DNA from: Aricia agestis
Taxonomy: Eukaryota > Arthropoda > Insecta > Lepidoptera > Lycaenidae
Length of the DNA: 64,000 nucleotides
Reading direction: 5' to 3'
Assembly: GCF_905147365.1 (NCBI RefSeq)
Contig: NC_056418.1
Location: forward strand, 4,835,262 to 4,899,261
The notes below the pieces were generated by a model. It made no database searches and was not told where the DNA came from. It saw only the letters and a list, made by a program, of their open reading frames with translations. The position numbers and the translations under genes were made by a program. Below are positions 11,565-22,737 of the stretch, one piece after another. Numbering within the stretch: position 1 is the first letter of the stretch; every line of letters starts with the position of its first letter.

Positions 11565-12129
11565 TTTACAAATACAAATATCTTTATTGCAAACTACTCT
11601 GTGGTCCATTGGTTAGTATTACATACATTAATATTTTATTTTTTATTTTTAGGGTTAGTTAAAAAGAACAAAACGTAACTTAAAATAAATAATTACCACT
11701 AAGCTAAATCATGCACCCCAATTAGAACTATGAGCGGATGTATCCTGAAGGTCTGCTCTCGAATTCGTTCATTATCCGCACATAGTTCTTCAATATAGGT
11801 GCATGCGGATCATCTGCCACAATCTTCAGGATGCTGTTGTCACTTTCCCTTACGCGATTTATTAGAGATGCAGCTTTCTTGCGTATGAGTGCCCGGAAGC
11901 CATCCGTTCTTGCTTGTGCAAACATCTCGGACGCACTACAAAATCGGGGAAGTTTCAGCATCATCCTGAAGATATTGTTATATTGGATGCGAAGAGTGTT
12001 TAGAGATGCTTTGGTATAGCTGATCCACAGGCCGCCCGTGTACAGATTCTGACAGAACGCTTTAAAGAATGTGATCTTCATCTCATCCGTACAACGTGCG
12101 AACCTGCGGGCCAGCATATTACCTCGCAA
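11565..12129 (-). pseudogene. LINE reverse-transcriptase C-terminal fragment with 3' end
   Basis: A 133-codon minus-strand frame (12129 to 11728) contains RGNMLARRFARCTDEMKI, FRMMLKLPRFCSASEMF and ARTDGF, a C-terminal region found in lepidopteran LINE polyproteins. The catalytic YADD region is absent (5' truncation). The 3' UTR ends near 11565 in a TGCAATAAAGATATTTG-type tail. Just upstream, TTTTTGCGAGG is duplicated. The clade is not certain. Confidence 0.65.
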
Positions 12130-12506
12130 AAACCTCGCAAAAATTTACACTGTAGGTTGTCTAGCATTGTAGTTCTTTCGTTTTGGCAGAAAAAACTCTC
12201 CCAGAGAACATGATGAAAGGTTTATTCAAACATACTGCCTTCGGTCGTACATATTCTACCATTTCTTCCTATGTGCTCGACCGATGACCGACCGACTTAG
12301 ATCCGTAAAGTTTGACTTTAAAATATCCATGGCCGGTACGAATTGAGATACACAGTGTTCAATTTTATCCATCCAGGGTTTGGATAATCGTTTACGAATA
12401 TTAGGAAAAGATTTAAAGATTGACCTTTGCTAGAATTGGTAATCATTTTGGTTGTCGTTGTAAATTTCGAGGAGTTCCTTCAATTCCCTTACTTATCAAG
12501 TCACTG

Positions 12507-12918
12507 TTTTAGGGTTCCGTACCCAAAGGGTAAAAATGGGACCCTATTACTAAGACTTCGTTGACTGTCCGTCTGTCTTCTCCAGGCTGTATCTCAAGAA
12601 CCTTTATAGCTATAGTTCTGAAATTTTTACAGATTGTGTATATCTGTTGCCGCTATAATAACAATTAATACTGAAAACAAAACAAAATCAATTTTTAAGG
12701 AGGGCTCCCATACAACAAACGTGATTTTTTGGTCTTTTTTGCTCGATATCAATAACCACAACAGGCAGGCAGTTGAAATTTTCACAGAATCCGAATAAAA
12801 ATTAGAATATAATTAAAATTTAAGGGGGGCTCCCATACAAAAACACAACTTTTGGCCTATTTTTTCTCTATAACGATATGGAACCCTTCGTGCGCGAGTC
12901 CAACTCGCACTTGGCCGA
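12507..12918 (+). repeat. Interspersed repeat R3 (GGGTTCCGTACCC...CTTGGCCG)
   Basis: Starts TTTAGGGTTCCGTACCC and ends GCGAGTCCAACTCGCACTTG plus GCCGATTTT. Copies lie at 50858-51095 (truncated) and 61920-62365 (inverted). The end forms the hairpin GTGCGAGTC/GACTCGCGCAC in the inverted copy. No coding frame. Transposon class is unresolved. Confidence 0.75.
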
Positions 12919-13226
12919 TTTTATTGAAAACATAAAATTCGGGCAATCTATACCTACAACAAAAAAATAATTTTGAAAATCTGACCACAAACAGCAAAGT
13001 AAACATTAACTCCTCCTTTTTTGAAAGTCGGTTAAAAAAAGTATCTAAGATGTTGACCAGGGATGTAAGGTATCATCATGCCAAATTGCATTGAAATCGG
13101 TCCAGCGGATTCAGAGATTAGCCTGTACAAACAGACAAACAGACAGAGAAACAAAAAATTCAAAAACAGTTAAAATGTGTTCTACTACTCTTCTAACCTG
13201 CCCCTGACTCATTTTTTCAAGTTTAT

Positions 13227-13271
13227 ATTCGTCGAAGCGCCTTGTGTACTACACAAGGCGCTTCGACGAAT
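13227..13271. repeat. Perfect 45-bp palindrome
   Basis: A 22-base arm (ATTCGTCGAAGCGCCTTG then TGTA, 13227-13248) is perfectly inverted at 13250-13271 around one C. No second copy in the window. Confidence 0.9.
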
Positions 13272-13348
13272 GACTCCGCGGTTTGCCTTCTATCGGCAAA
13301 TTAAACATCAAAACCCTCAATAATAATAGCCTCATTTAGTGTCCACCT

Positions 13349-13502
13349 AAGGGTGAATTCAGACTGCAACGCCACGTGTACATGCATTTCTAGTATGGAT
13401 TTGACACATTTGAAAGACGTCTCACGCAATTGAAATCTGTCAATTCAATACAAAGTTAGAAATGCATCTACGCGTAGCGTTGCGGTCTGAATTGATCCTA
13501 AA
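13349..13502. mobile_element. MITE with TAAGGGTGAATTCAGAC ends
   Basis: The left end TAAGGGTGAATTCAGACTGC is inverted at the right (GCGGTCTGAATTGATCCTA). ATGCATTTCTA/TAGAAATGCAT pair inside. No coding capacity. Confidence 0.7.
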
Positions 13503-13527
13503 AGTTAAAAAAAAACAATAGCGGATA

Positions 13528-13902
13528 GCCGTAGCAGAGTAGACAGAATGATAGAGTATACCGACTTAGAACTGATGTTGAAATTTTTAAATTTGACGTA
13601 TTATGGCGAAAATCATAGCTAGGGTTGTTAACTTGTTACCTACGAATTTAAAACTATGACATATTCGATGGACGTGTTTCTCTTTGGTAGTATTGTTGTT
13701 TGTGTTTTGGCACATGTGATTAAAATTGTCAGAATCAAATTTTGAAAACTTTATTTTTAATATTTAAAAATAAATTTTATCAGCCAGCGCGAGGCACATT
13801 CCGTTCATAATCCTAGTGAAACCCGACGAATTTGACAGATATTGAAACCTGTCCGTCTCTTTGCATTCGAACTACTGGTCGTTATGTCTATTGTGGCCGT
13901 AG
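13528..13902 (+). mobile_element. 361-bp non-autonomous transposon (family T7), copy 1
   Basis: The element is 13535-13895, flanked by the perfect 7-bp duplication GCCGTAG (13528-13534, 13896-13902). The ends CAGAGTAGACAGAA and the inverted right end CACAATAGACATAA are imperfect terminal repeats. Two further copies (37069-37549, 56854-57214) have the same ends and their own 7-bp duplications. No coding frame. Superfamily unknown. Confidence 0.85.
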
Positions 13903-14267
13903 ACAATGAGTCACTAGATATAATATGACACTGGCAGTAACAACAATATTAAAATATCCTATCGACAAAAACCGTGTGGGTAGACAAATATCTCGCTGTC
14001 ATTATCTGTCATTACACTGACGCCTCTGCTTTGAACTTTTTGTGACATTTTTAACAATGGTCTAATATTAGGCCTCTTTGTCACTGTGCGTAAGAAGCCA
14101 GTCTGAATTTATTGAAGTAAAAGGTTTTATTATCGTTGAAAGAAGTAATAATATAGCAAGCTTAATGTAAAAGCTTTAATTCTCCTTTGAGGCAAAATCA
14201 TTTTATTCTGTCATGTGTTAAATTTTAAATTTTATTTGACTTCTACTTCTGACTAATTTATTTATCA

Positions 14268-14396
14268 CTAGATGACCCGGTAAGCTTCGTATCCACAAAA
14301 TATATTAAAAGGCTAAAATTAACCAAATTGATTTAGCCGTTTTCGAGTTTTAACTAACAACATTTTATTTTCGTTTTTATTAATGTGAGAGATAAG
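14268..14396 (-). mobile_element. Helitron fragment, family HINE-F
   Basis: Minus-strand 3' terminus at 14268-14271 (CTAG, preceded by GGGTCAT). The interior contains TTTAGCCGTTTTCGAGTTTTA, as in the 14758-15004 copy. Confidence 0.55.
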
Positions 14397-14757
14397 TTAC
14401 GTTTTTCTAATACCATTTACAAAGTATCTATTACCTTATTGTTTTTTTTTTCTTGCTTTTTTGAAGATTTTTTTTATAATTCAGTCGCCCCATCTGGAAA
14501 GTGCCTTATGTTGTACTGTATACACGAGGTCTTGATTACATATTATTAATAATTTATTAAATGCGGCGTATGTCTAAAGTCTGGACCACACAAATATTCT
14601 ATAGTGAATTGATTTAAAATTATGGATTGGGGCAAGATGCAGTAATAACTATTTATAGAACATAACATAATTAAATATTTCTATTAATTTGAAACTGTTA
14701 TGTTGGTACCATGTTAGTTCTTACATACCTTGTTGGTGTGTTAAATAATATTAATAA

Positions 14758-15004
14758 CTAGCTGACCCGGCGAACTTCGTATCGCCTAACAGTCGATTCT
14801 TTAACTTTTGTATGGGAGTATAGAAAAGTGTTGTTTTTAAACTTTTTCAGAAAAAAAATTTTTTTTTTAGAATTTTTGTCTCCGTAAGAACCATCCTCGT
14901 ACTTCAAGGAATATTTTAAAAAAAGAATTAGCGAAATCGGTCCAACCGTTCTCGAGTTTTACGCTTAGCAACACACATTCAGCAACTCATTTTTATATTA
15001 TAGA
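14758..15004 (-). mobile_element. Complete short Helitron, family HINE-F
   Basis: In minus orientation it begins TCTATAATATAAAAATGAG at 15004 and ends CGAAGTTCGCCGGGTCAG then CTAG at 14758. A hairpin lies just before CTAG. The body ACTCGAGAACGGTTGGACC is typical of lepidopteran Lep1-like Helitrons (from memory of the family). Confidence 0.75.
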
Positions 15005-15139
15005 TTAAATAAAAAAACGTATTTTATAGTTTTACTGCCACAAGTTTTCTAGCCATTTGTCTGTAGGTAATATGATTTTTTTCAATCATATACATACATA
15101 TTGAAAGAAAACAATAGAAATAATGTGGGGCAGTCATTA

Positions 15140-15210
15140 AAGCTTCAGTTCAGTCTCGAAATCAGCGGGCAGCGCGGCGGGGCGGGAGCGGTGCGGGCGG
15201 CGGCCGAAAA
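15140..15210. other. Isolated GC-rich patch, possible promoter or 5' UTR
   Basis: About 50 bases of nearly pure G and C (GGCGGGGCGGGAGCGGTGCG and neighbours) follow TTCAGTTCAGTC, which resembles the arthropod initiator TCAGT. No open frame or splice site is convincing, so this is only a candidate plus-strand start site. Confidence 0.3.
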
Positions 15211-15998
15211 AAAATAGTTCATACCATTTAATTCGCAATTGATCCGGAACAATGAATCCCAAATCTGTTCTGCCCTAATAAACGGCACAGTAACTTAATA
15301 ATATACATTTAAATGGCTAATAAATGATGATATTTTATGTAACGTCCTCTACATTTGTAATGAGTTAATTTAATGACAATATTTTTATGTAACATCCTGT
15401 GTAGTTGCCTATTAAAAGAACATTATGTCTTTGCATTCCGATATATTAAATCATATAAACTATTGAAATAAACATCCTTGTTAATATATGATTATCTAAT
15501 TTTTACTGCTACCTTATACCTATTGTATCTAAATAATTTTTTTTAAAAATTGGCGAGGGACGAGTAGATACAATTAAGTTGCGGTTCTCAAGGCAGATTT
15601 AGCTTGTCTAGCATCCCTGAGAACATGTCATTTGTTGAATGGTTTTCTCGGTTGATTACCTATTTTTGGTTGTTGAGGTAAGAATTTGTGGTCAAACAGA
15701 AGTTGCAGACGTAAGAATTTTTTAGTGGGCTTATTGTCCCTTTAAGAAAATAAACAGCAAAATGTAACGGTAGTTATTTAGATAACAACCTCATTATCTA
15801 TCCAATTCTAAGATGAAAGTTAGAAAGAAATATTTTATTTTTAAAATAAATAAACCTGAGGGCGATATTCGTTTTCTTTATTTCGTATGATTTTGTTTTC
15901 ATACTATAAAATCCTACAATTAACTAAAAATCTAGGCCTTTGCATCCGTTGTGGATGTATTATACAGTATTTTGAGAGCGAAGTAACCACTCCTGAAA

Positions 15999-16107
15999 TA
16001 ACGGTCTTACCATCTACTGAACATTTGTTTTGAGACCATTTTGTACTAAATTTTTTCCTAATCAACTGTTCAACAGGCTTTTAAATCTTTTGTGGTAAGA
16101 CCGTTAT
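15999..16107. mobile_element. MITE, family M6 (ACGGTCTTAC ends)
   Basis: TAACGGTCTTACC at the left; GGTAAGACCGTTA at the right. TTTTGTGGTAAGACC and AACTGTTCAACAGG are shared with the inverted copy at 60139-60264. Confidence 0.7.
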
Positions 16108-16144
16108 ACTTTATCTAACAAGTGACTAAAAACTAATTAGCCTG

Positions 16145-16314
16145 GGCCTGTAGACAAGTGGCAAAGCGCTAACGCTGACGCTAACGCTAGCGCTACAAAA
16201 TGTATGCGATTTGACATAAGTCATCGCTTCGCTAGCGAATACTAATGTCAAATCCATACATTTTGTAGCGCTAGCGCAAGCGTTAGCGTTAGCGTTTTGC
16301 CACTTGTCTACAGG
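16145..16314. mobile_element. Hairpin MITE with GCTAACGCT-rich arms
   Basis: TGTAGACAAGTGGCAAAGCG at the left is inverted as CGTTTTGCCACTTGTCTACA at the right. Arms of about 70 bases include repeated CTAACG/CTAGCG steps and TACAAAATGTATG/CATACATTTTGTA. Confidence 0.8.
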
Positions 16315-16616
16315 GGCTGAATCGTCGGATAAAACCGCCGGTTCGTCGTATCGCTAACCTCGTCGAAACTATTGACATTGTACGTGTCATTGGACACACA
16401 TTTGCATGCGAGTTATGTCACTACTGATCTCGCCTATTGTAGCGGAAAACATGAAAATGCTATGAATTATTTATGGTTTGTTTATACCATAAGCGTGTGA
16501 TAAATAGCTGCTGTGATTATAAACGTAGGATGTTATTCTGCATGTTTTGTGCTCTAGTGTATACGTTTTAGTATAACGTGTTTAGATAACCTATAAAATA
16601 TTATACGAGTATAATA

Positions 16617-16791
16617 ATTAAGGGTCTGTCCGCACTAGGAATTTTAACCGCGCGAATTTTTTCGCACTTCTTTAACATTCTGAATCTTATGAGAGTATCC
16701 ACACTCGCGATAAAAATTTCGCACTTAAGAATAAATTCACACGAAAAAAAATCCGCGCGATTAATCTTTCGCAGTGCGGGCAGTCTCTTAA
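16617..16791. mobile_element. MITE with TTAAGGGTCTGTCCGCAC ends
   Basis: Left TTAAGGGTCTGTCCGCACTA pairs with right CAGTGCGGGCAGTCTCTTAA. AACCGCGCG/CGCGCGATTA lies inside the arms. TTAA is present at both ends, as for TTAA-targeting transposons. It abuts the next MITE with the TTAA shared. Confidence 0.7.
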
Positions 16792-16933
16792 GGGCTTGTT
16801 TCACCACTTCCTGATAAAGTGCCGGATAAGCTATCCACAACTTTTTTGACAGATTATCCATACTCTATCTGTTAAGTTTAGTGGTGGATAGCCTATCCGG
16901 CACTTATCAGGAAATGGTGAAGCAGGCCGTAAG
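16791..16933. mobile_element. MITE, family M3, second copy
   Basis: AGGGCTTGTTTCACCACTTC at the left, inverted as GAAATGGTGAAGCAGGCC at the right. Shares GCCGGATA and CTATCCGGCACTTATCAGG with 4075-4212. Confidence 0.75.
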
Positions 16934-16999
16934 TCTTAACAAAACAGTCTTCACTAAACTATATGATGATTTCAAGCTAGCCTGTATAATAATATAATT

Positions 17000-17116
17000 T
17001 CTATATAGATAAAAATTAAATTTAAATGTTGATAGTCTCGCTAAAACGAAAGAACGGCTGAAACAATTAAGCTTATTTTAGTATAATATTCATGAAACGT
17101 TCACCGGGTCATCTAG
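17000..17116 (+). mobile_element. Very short Helitron (117 bp), family HINE-F
   Basis: Begins TCTATATAGATAAAAATT at 17000, contains GTCTCGCTAAAACG, and ends TTCACCGGGTCAT then CTAG at 17113-17116. Both Helitron ends are present in 117 bases, so most of the interior has been lost. Confidence 0.7.
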
Positions 17117-17193
17117 TTTTCCATTTTCATCAGACGTTCAAATGACTGTAAAAAGATCGAGCTAGATCTAAGCCCAAGATAATGTTTTTTTCT

Positions 17194-17870
17194 CCTAAGT
17201 ACTCCTTGCAAAGCAAATAATAATTTTGCCATACTTTTTTACCATTTTTCTGACTTTAATCTTAATTAAACATAAAGTCACATCCGCAGTAGGCGTTTGC
17301 GGTGATGGCAAACCACACAATTCTTAGTGTTCATTGTTTACACATTTGTGATGATTTTATGAGTAATTCTCAGAACAAGGATTCTTTATTAGACTCATAT
17401 TGAGTAAGTTATAGAAACTTTTCTTCTTCCTAAGTACTTGCAAAGCAAATAATAATTTTGCCATACTTTTTTACCATTTTTCTGACTTTAATCTTAATTA
17501 AACATAAAGTCACATCCGCAGTAGGCGTTTGCGGTGATGGCAAACCACACAATTCTTAGTGTTCATTGTTTACACATTTGTGATGATTTTATGAGTAATT
17601 CTCAGAACAAGGATTCTTTATTAGACTCATATTGAGTAAGTTATAGAAACTTTTCTTCTTCCTAAGTACTTGCAAAGCAAATAATAATTTTGCCATACTT
17701 TTTTGTCATTTTTCTGTCTTTAATCTTAATTAAACATAAAGTCATATCCGCAGTAGGCGTTTGCGGTGATGGCAAACCACACAATTCTTTGTGTTCATTG
17801 TTTACTCATTTGTGATGATTTAATGAGTAATTCTCAGAACAAGAATTCTTTATTAGACTCATATTGAGTA
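17194..17870. repeat. Tandem triplication, ~232-bp unit
   Basis: Three head-to-tail units start with CCTAAGTACT at 17194, 17429 and 17661. Copies 1 and 2 are almost identical; copy 3 has several substitutions and lacks the last ~22 bases. Each unit contains ATCCGCAGTAGGCGTTTGCG and GTGATGGCAAACCACAC. No coding frame runs through the unit. Either a short satellite seed or an amplified single-copy segment. Confidence 0.9.
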
Positions 17871-19330
17871 CCACTTTAAAGTTGTGATTTTTACCCACTC
17901 AAAAGCCCGCTGCTACTTGCATTTGGGTTTAAAGTATAATATTGGGCTAGTTAATATTATCATGCTATCTCTGTTTCGTTTATGATTACGAGAACGAGAC
18001 AGACAGTATTAATTAAAGCAATTAAGTTTCAACTTTATCTGCGCAAATTCGCTTAGGTAAGTAGATTGTGGTAGAGTCACAGATAACTAAAAAGTTTGGT
18101 AGAGTACTCGTAGCACTAGGTCTACTTATCCTTTACTCTGACACTATAGTATTATCTCGTTGTTTTAGCCTATCCTATTCGTTGTATTGATAAGATATCT
18201 AAGTCCTAGTCATGGTGGTGAATACTACATTTAGCTTGACTATATAAAATGTCTACTTGAATTTTAAGGAGTTTTTTCTAGGCCTTAACATCTAAAATAT
18301 GTTGCCAGTATTATATGTAAATTTCATTTTACGTTATCTAGTACACATAATAAGTCGTATGCGAAAACGCCGAAAGAATGGTTTAATAATGTGAGAATAA
18401 TAATAATTGACAGATGTTGCAAATTAAATTAATAATTAATTTTACACTATTCGTAGAATATTTTACGTAGGTCGTAGAGCAAAAATTTTATACAGTGTTC
18501 GAAGAAGTATAATCAATTTAAATTTATTCTGATCTTATCTTAAATATTATAATTTATAACAATAATACTAGTATAGCACACGACAAATGATGATTTCCTT
18601 TTATGACCAATTGTAAGGATTAGCTGTTCCGGTTATCAAAAAAACTTAAAAAGATAGTTAAAGATAGCTTAATAAAGTTTAGATAATATGTCCGTCTGTA
18701 AACGCTTAATCTGCTGAATCGATATAACATTTGGTATGAAGATATGTATGAAGGTATGAGGGATATTAGTTTTCATCTGGGAAAATATTGTATGGATTTC
18801 TGAGAGACGATAATCGAATTTGGCATAACGATATCGCAGAAAGGACCTTATATTATATCACATAGTAATATTATGTGAAAAACTTGTCTGTATCTTGTGC
18901 TTATTTCACAACCAAAATTATGTTTAAAATAATATACATAGAGTATATATATTATATTATAGTGAACATAATTATGATCTTTAAAATAATCACACAGAGT
19001 ATAATAATATAGTAAACATAATAAATGATCTACATGCTGCTTTATTTATGTCATTTACTTTTGAAAATAAAATCCTTACGCACTCAGAAATATTTTTTTA
19101 TTCTATTTTATTTATATGACCTTTATAAAAAAATATATGTCGGTCCTGTAGAGATAATTAATGATCACTGAACTTTATTCTCTTTTTCTATCTTTCTTCT
19201 TTATTGGATATAATATTGGATATTATATTTATTTACAAAGTTAAACAGTTAAGTTTTCCTTAAATTTAAAATGCGGCCGTTAGATTTGTAATTCTAATAA
19301 GTATAACACTGAAAATAACAACCTCCTTAC
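17871..19330. other. AT-rich spacer, probable intron of the gene starting at 19490
   Basis: No coding exon is supported. If the minus-strand exon at 19331-19490 is real, this is the start of its first intron. Confidence 0.3.
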
Positions 19331-19490
19331 CAGTGAACACTTCACTATATCCGAACACTTTTCACTCACACTCGCACTTCACTTGCACTTCGTATTCACT
19401 TCGTTCATTCAATTCGTATCGGGTCGTATCGGCGCGCGCGCGGCCGTCGGCGGACATAACAACATAACATGTGGCGGGGGCCGCGAGGAC
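19331..19490 (-). promoter_or_regulatory. Probable non-coding first exon and CpG-rich promoter
   Basis: On the minus strand a CpG-rich block (GGCCGCGCGCGCGCCGATAC and neighbours) leads into GTGCAAGTGAAGTGCGAGTG and AGTGAAGTGTTCACTG. A consensus 5' splice site GTAAGG follows, so the exon would end at 19331. The AAGTG-rich style is typical of insect 5' UTRs. There is no ATG-initiated frame of note. The gene would lie leftward, beyond what I can identify. Confidence 0.5.
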
Positions 19491-19579
19491 CTTATGATCT
19501 CACTTTTGGAAGCACTGACGGTTTAAATGAATATTAGTTTAAACGTAAAGTTGGAGGGTCCTTATAGAAAAGTCCTTTT

Positions 19580-19639
19580 AAACGGAGAATCCTACAAAAT
19601 ATAACATTTGCATGTTATATTTTGTAGGATTCTCCGTTT
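19580..19639. repeat. Perfect 28-bp-arm palindrome
   Basis: AAACGGAGAATCCTACAAAA then TATAACAT at 19580-19607 is perfectly inverted at 19612-19639 around TTGC. No second copy in the window. Confidence 0.9.
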
Positions 19640-19866
19640 TAATTTTGTTGATCTAACACTAAACAATGATATATGTAATGTAGTCGCATTATAGCCGCAT
19701 AAACCATAATTTACTTTTTATCAACTTTTGTTAACCAAGCAAAATACATTAATTTTCAGTGCTGCATAATTTTTCTAAATTTTCACCGTGAGAAAACTTA
19801 TTTTTGTGGCACCTAAACAACAACATTCAAGCAAACAACTCCTTTTTACTATAATATAACATGTAA

Positions 19867-20181
19867 TCTAATATTTAAAATATAAAATTCTCGTGTCACA
19901 ATGTTAGTTGCCGTACTCCTCCGAAACGGCTTTACTGATTTTAACCAAATTTTATATGCGTATTCAGTAGATCTGAGAATCGGCTACTGGCTACTTTTTA
20001 TATTGATAAGTGCATTTGTTGAGTAAATAATAGTAAATTATTACAACTCGAGACCATTGTTTGCGTAACGGGATAGCGATGGACGTTGCCATTAGTGCAA
20101 TACTTATTTAGTCACTTCAATAAAATAACATGGGCGAAATACTTTATATTATGGCAAAACAACGTTTGCCGGGACAGCTAG
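19867..20181 (+). mobile_element. Complete short Helitron, family HINE-H
   Basis: Begins TCTAATATTTAAAATATAAA at 19867, contains GTACTCCTCCGAAACGGC, and ends AACGTTTGCCGGGACAG then CTAG at 20178-20181. Confidence 0.7.
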
Positions 20182-22587
20182 TAATATATAAAAAATAAAA
20201 CAAGCCCAAATCAAAAAAATACCACAAAAAATTTCGACTCAATGTGAATTTTTTAACTCTTTCAAGGAATTCTCTTTAAAACGCTACAACTAGAGTTGTG
20301 TGCCTTGAAAGTTACAATTGGTACAATTAACGTGGTTTAAATTATGAAACCTGATACAGACGTTTATTTGTTCATGTAATAGGCAAATTAATCTACATCA
20401 TAATACCAGGGATAAAGTTACATTTCCTATTTCGTCCAAAAATTTTAAGGCAGACAGAAAATTATATTATTTAATCTAATTATTTTGAGTCCTGGAAAGT
20501 TTTATCTTGAAAAAATTACCGAGTGATAACTAATTTTACAGCAATTGCAAGCATCATAGCTATTAAGATAACAGAACCTGAACAGTTTTTTTTCCTTTAT
20601 ATTATGTAACTGAGAATACAATTAATTATTATTAAGGATATTATAATATTATTTAAGCCACTACAAACTTAAATGACCTTAATTGCCTGTTGCAAAAAAT
20701 TTTTAAAGGAGTTTATCAAAATTTTAGTTCTTTTTATTGGCTAACAGTTTGACGTTAGCCAATCAAAAGCATTATAGAATAGACTATCCGGTATATGTTT
20801 ATTTTTCCCTATGGAATAGACTGTCAAAATACCTAAGAAACCATGTCTACTGAATCATCTTAAAGCTCGCGACATACTTCCGGTAGACAACCTTGAAGCA
20901 TGGTGGTTCAGGAAATAGACATAAAGTTCAACTTTATCTGATGCCAAATGTGACAAGTGTTTTTATCGAGATGATAGTAAGATTACTGAGAAATACTTAT
21001 ATATCTTTACTAATATAATAAACGCAAGATTGTGTCTGTCTGTTTGTTTGTAACCTGTTTGAGATCTATTCATTATTAAACCGCTGAACCAAGATGATAT
21101 TAGGCGTAAAGATACTTTAAGAGCCTGCTGTCAGAAATATCAAAGCACGCTAGCCCCGCCTACACACCCCGCAATCCTCCAATCGTGATATAATGATTCC
21201 ATGAATCGTGCCCGCATGAATTGTACTTTGCGCTGCAGCTAATAGTGAACAATATCGCATAACAACGGTTCCCGCATTATAGCACGAAAGTAAAGGTCGT
21301 AAGTCCCAAAAATGTCTTTGATGATTACTTAAAAATTAAATACAATACTAATATTTCCTTTACCCATTATTTTATAAAGTGTGTGATACCCATTGACCCA
21401 TTATTTTATAAAGAGTGTAACAGATATTTGTTGAAAAGCCCAAAAAGATACATAATTTCGAAAAATATAAATTTTCTATCGAGTTAAAATAAGTGAATCG
21501 TGTTTTCCGTTACGCAAACAACAGATAAATATACAATGATTAAATAAATCTTAATTTCATTTAAGTCAATCGTCTTCCGGGATCGTAATATTATTAGAAA
21601 ACACTGCAAAATTTGGCAGCCCGCTCTAAGGAAATAGAGTAGTTTTTTCCAGGCAACATGTACGGTTTTATGACATTGTTACGGTTTTATGACATGTACG
21701 GTTATATGACGGAGTTATTGACACTCGCACAAGAGACAGCATGAGTGAGCGCGAGTAAGATACCTTGCGCTCGATTCTCGATTCGTGTCATGAGAATAAA
21801 GACCCCTTGGGCCGTCCGCCGTGCGGATTTTCTATGCACCTAATTTTCAATAAAATATAAAATAGTTTAATTTTGTATTTTTACAGCAAAACATCTCTTG
21901 TGAAAGAATTTTCAATGTACCTAATAAAAATATATACAGTACAGCAGAACATAATATAACCTCCCCTTTTTTGGAAATCGTTAAAAAACTAAAGTAAAGA
22001 CTCATTACTTAGAATTTTCTATACTATGCGAATAAACTAATAATTGAATTATTTATATTGCTCAATTATCATGAGTAATGTGGCGGTGGGAGAACCGGGC
22101 GCCGGACTAGTTCTAGCCCAGATGCATAACCAGCGTAGGTGGCCGCTCTACATGTAATCATTGCCAGTCCGTTCATAGTTGTTTTACCTCGGAGTTTGTA
22201 TGAGTGATAATCCCTCTGTAGTCAAGTATGAAGTATCTAAAGTCTAAACCACGATAAGTTCAATTTCGTTGGAACAGCAATGTTTCCAAGTTTGGTCAAT
22301 ATAATTTAGTTTGTAGACTGACTTTTTGGCTGATTATTATCTGACAAGATATATGCATGGATCATGCATCGAATGGGCATCTGAAAAGTCGCTCTTGCAC
22401 CTGATCTTTAGCACTGTCGGTCATCCGTCCCTCGGTGTTCAAGTATTGTGCATTTGGGCACTGTTAAAATTGATCGTAAGTTGAAACTGGCTGCATACAA
22501 ACGTCTATAAAAAAATTAATTTCTATATTTTGTTCTTGAGCGAATTTATAGCGTCATCGTCAGTAGGTTGTCACGAAAACTAAAATA
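20182..22587. other. Intergenic stretch with minor repeats only
   Basis: Holds a 10-bp hairpin (ATTGGCTAAC/GTTAGCCAAT near 20750), a Helitron 5' relic near 21005-21130, a triple ACGGTTTTATGAC repeat near 21660-21715, and a GC-rich patch near 22080-22160 with a 28-codon open frame (22070-22156) that I cannot assign. No gene is supported. Confidence 0.35.
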
Positions 22588-22724
22588 TATAGCCCGTCAA
22601 GAAAGTGAAGAAATTAAAAAGTGGCAACATCGTAGTGTTATTCCTTTCAAATCAATCTAAGAAAAAAGGGATGACACTACGATGTTGCCACTTTTTAATT
22701 TCTTCACTTTCTTGACACACTATA
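22588..22724. mobile_element. MITE with perfect 43-bp terminal repeats (GTCAAGAAAG)
   Basis: GTCAAGAAAGTGAAGAAATT onward (22596-22638) is perfectly inverted at 22674-22716. TATA lies at both boundaries, consistent with a TA target as in Tc1/mariner. A diverged relative is at 53513-53690. The perfect arms suggest a young insertion. Confidence 0.8.
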
Positions 22725-22737
22725 TTGTAATTTAAAA

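Noticed and set aside
13227..13271. microRNA precursor
   Set aside because: A 1-base loop and perfect 22-bp arms do not fit a normal pre-miRNA.
16601..16861. 86-codon minus-strand frame
   Set aside because: It spans two adjacent MITEs; no protein motif.
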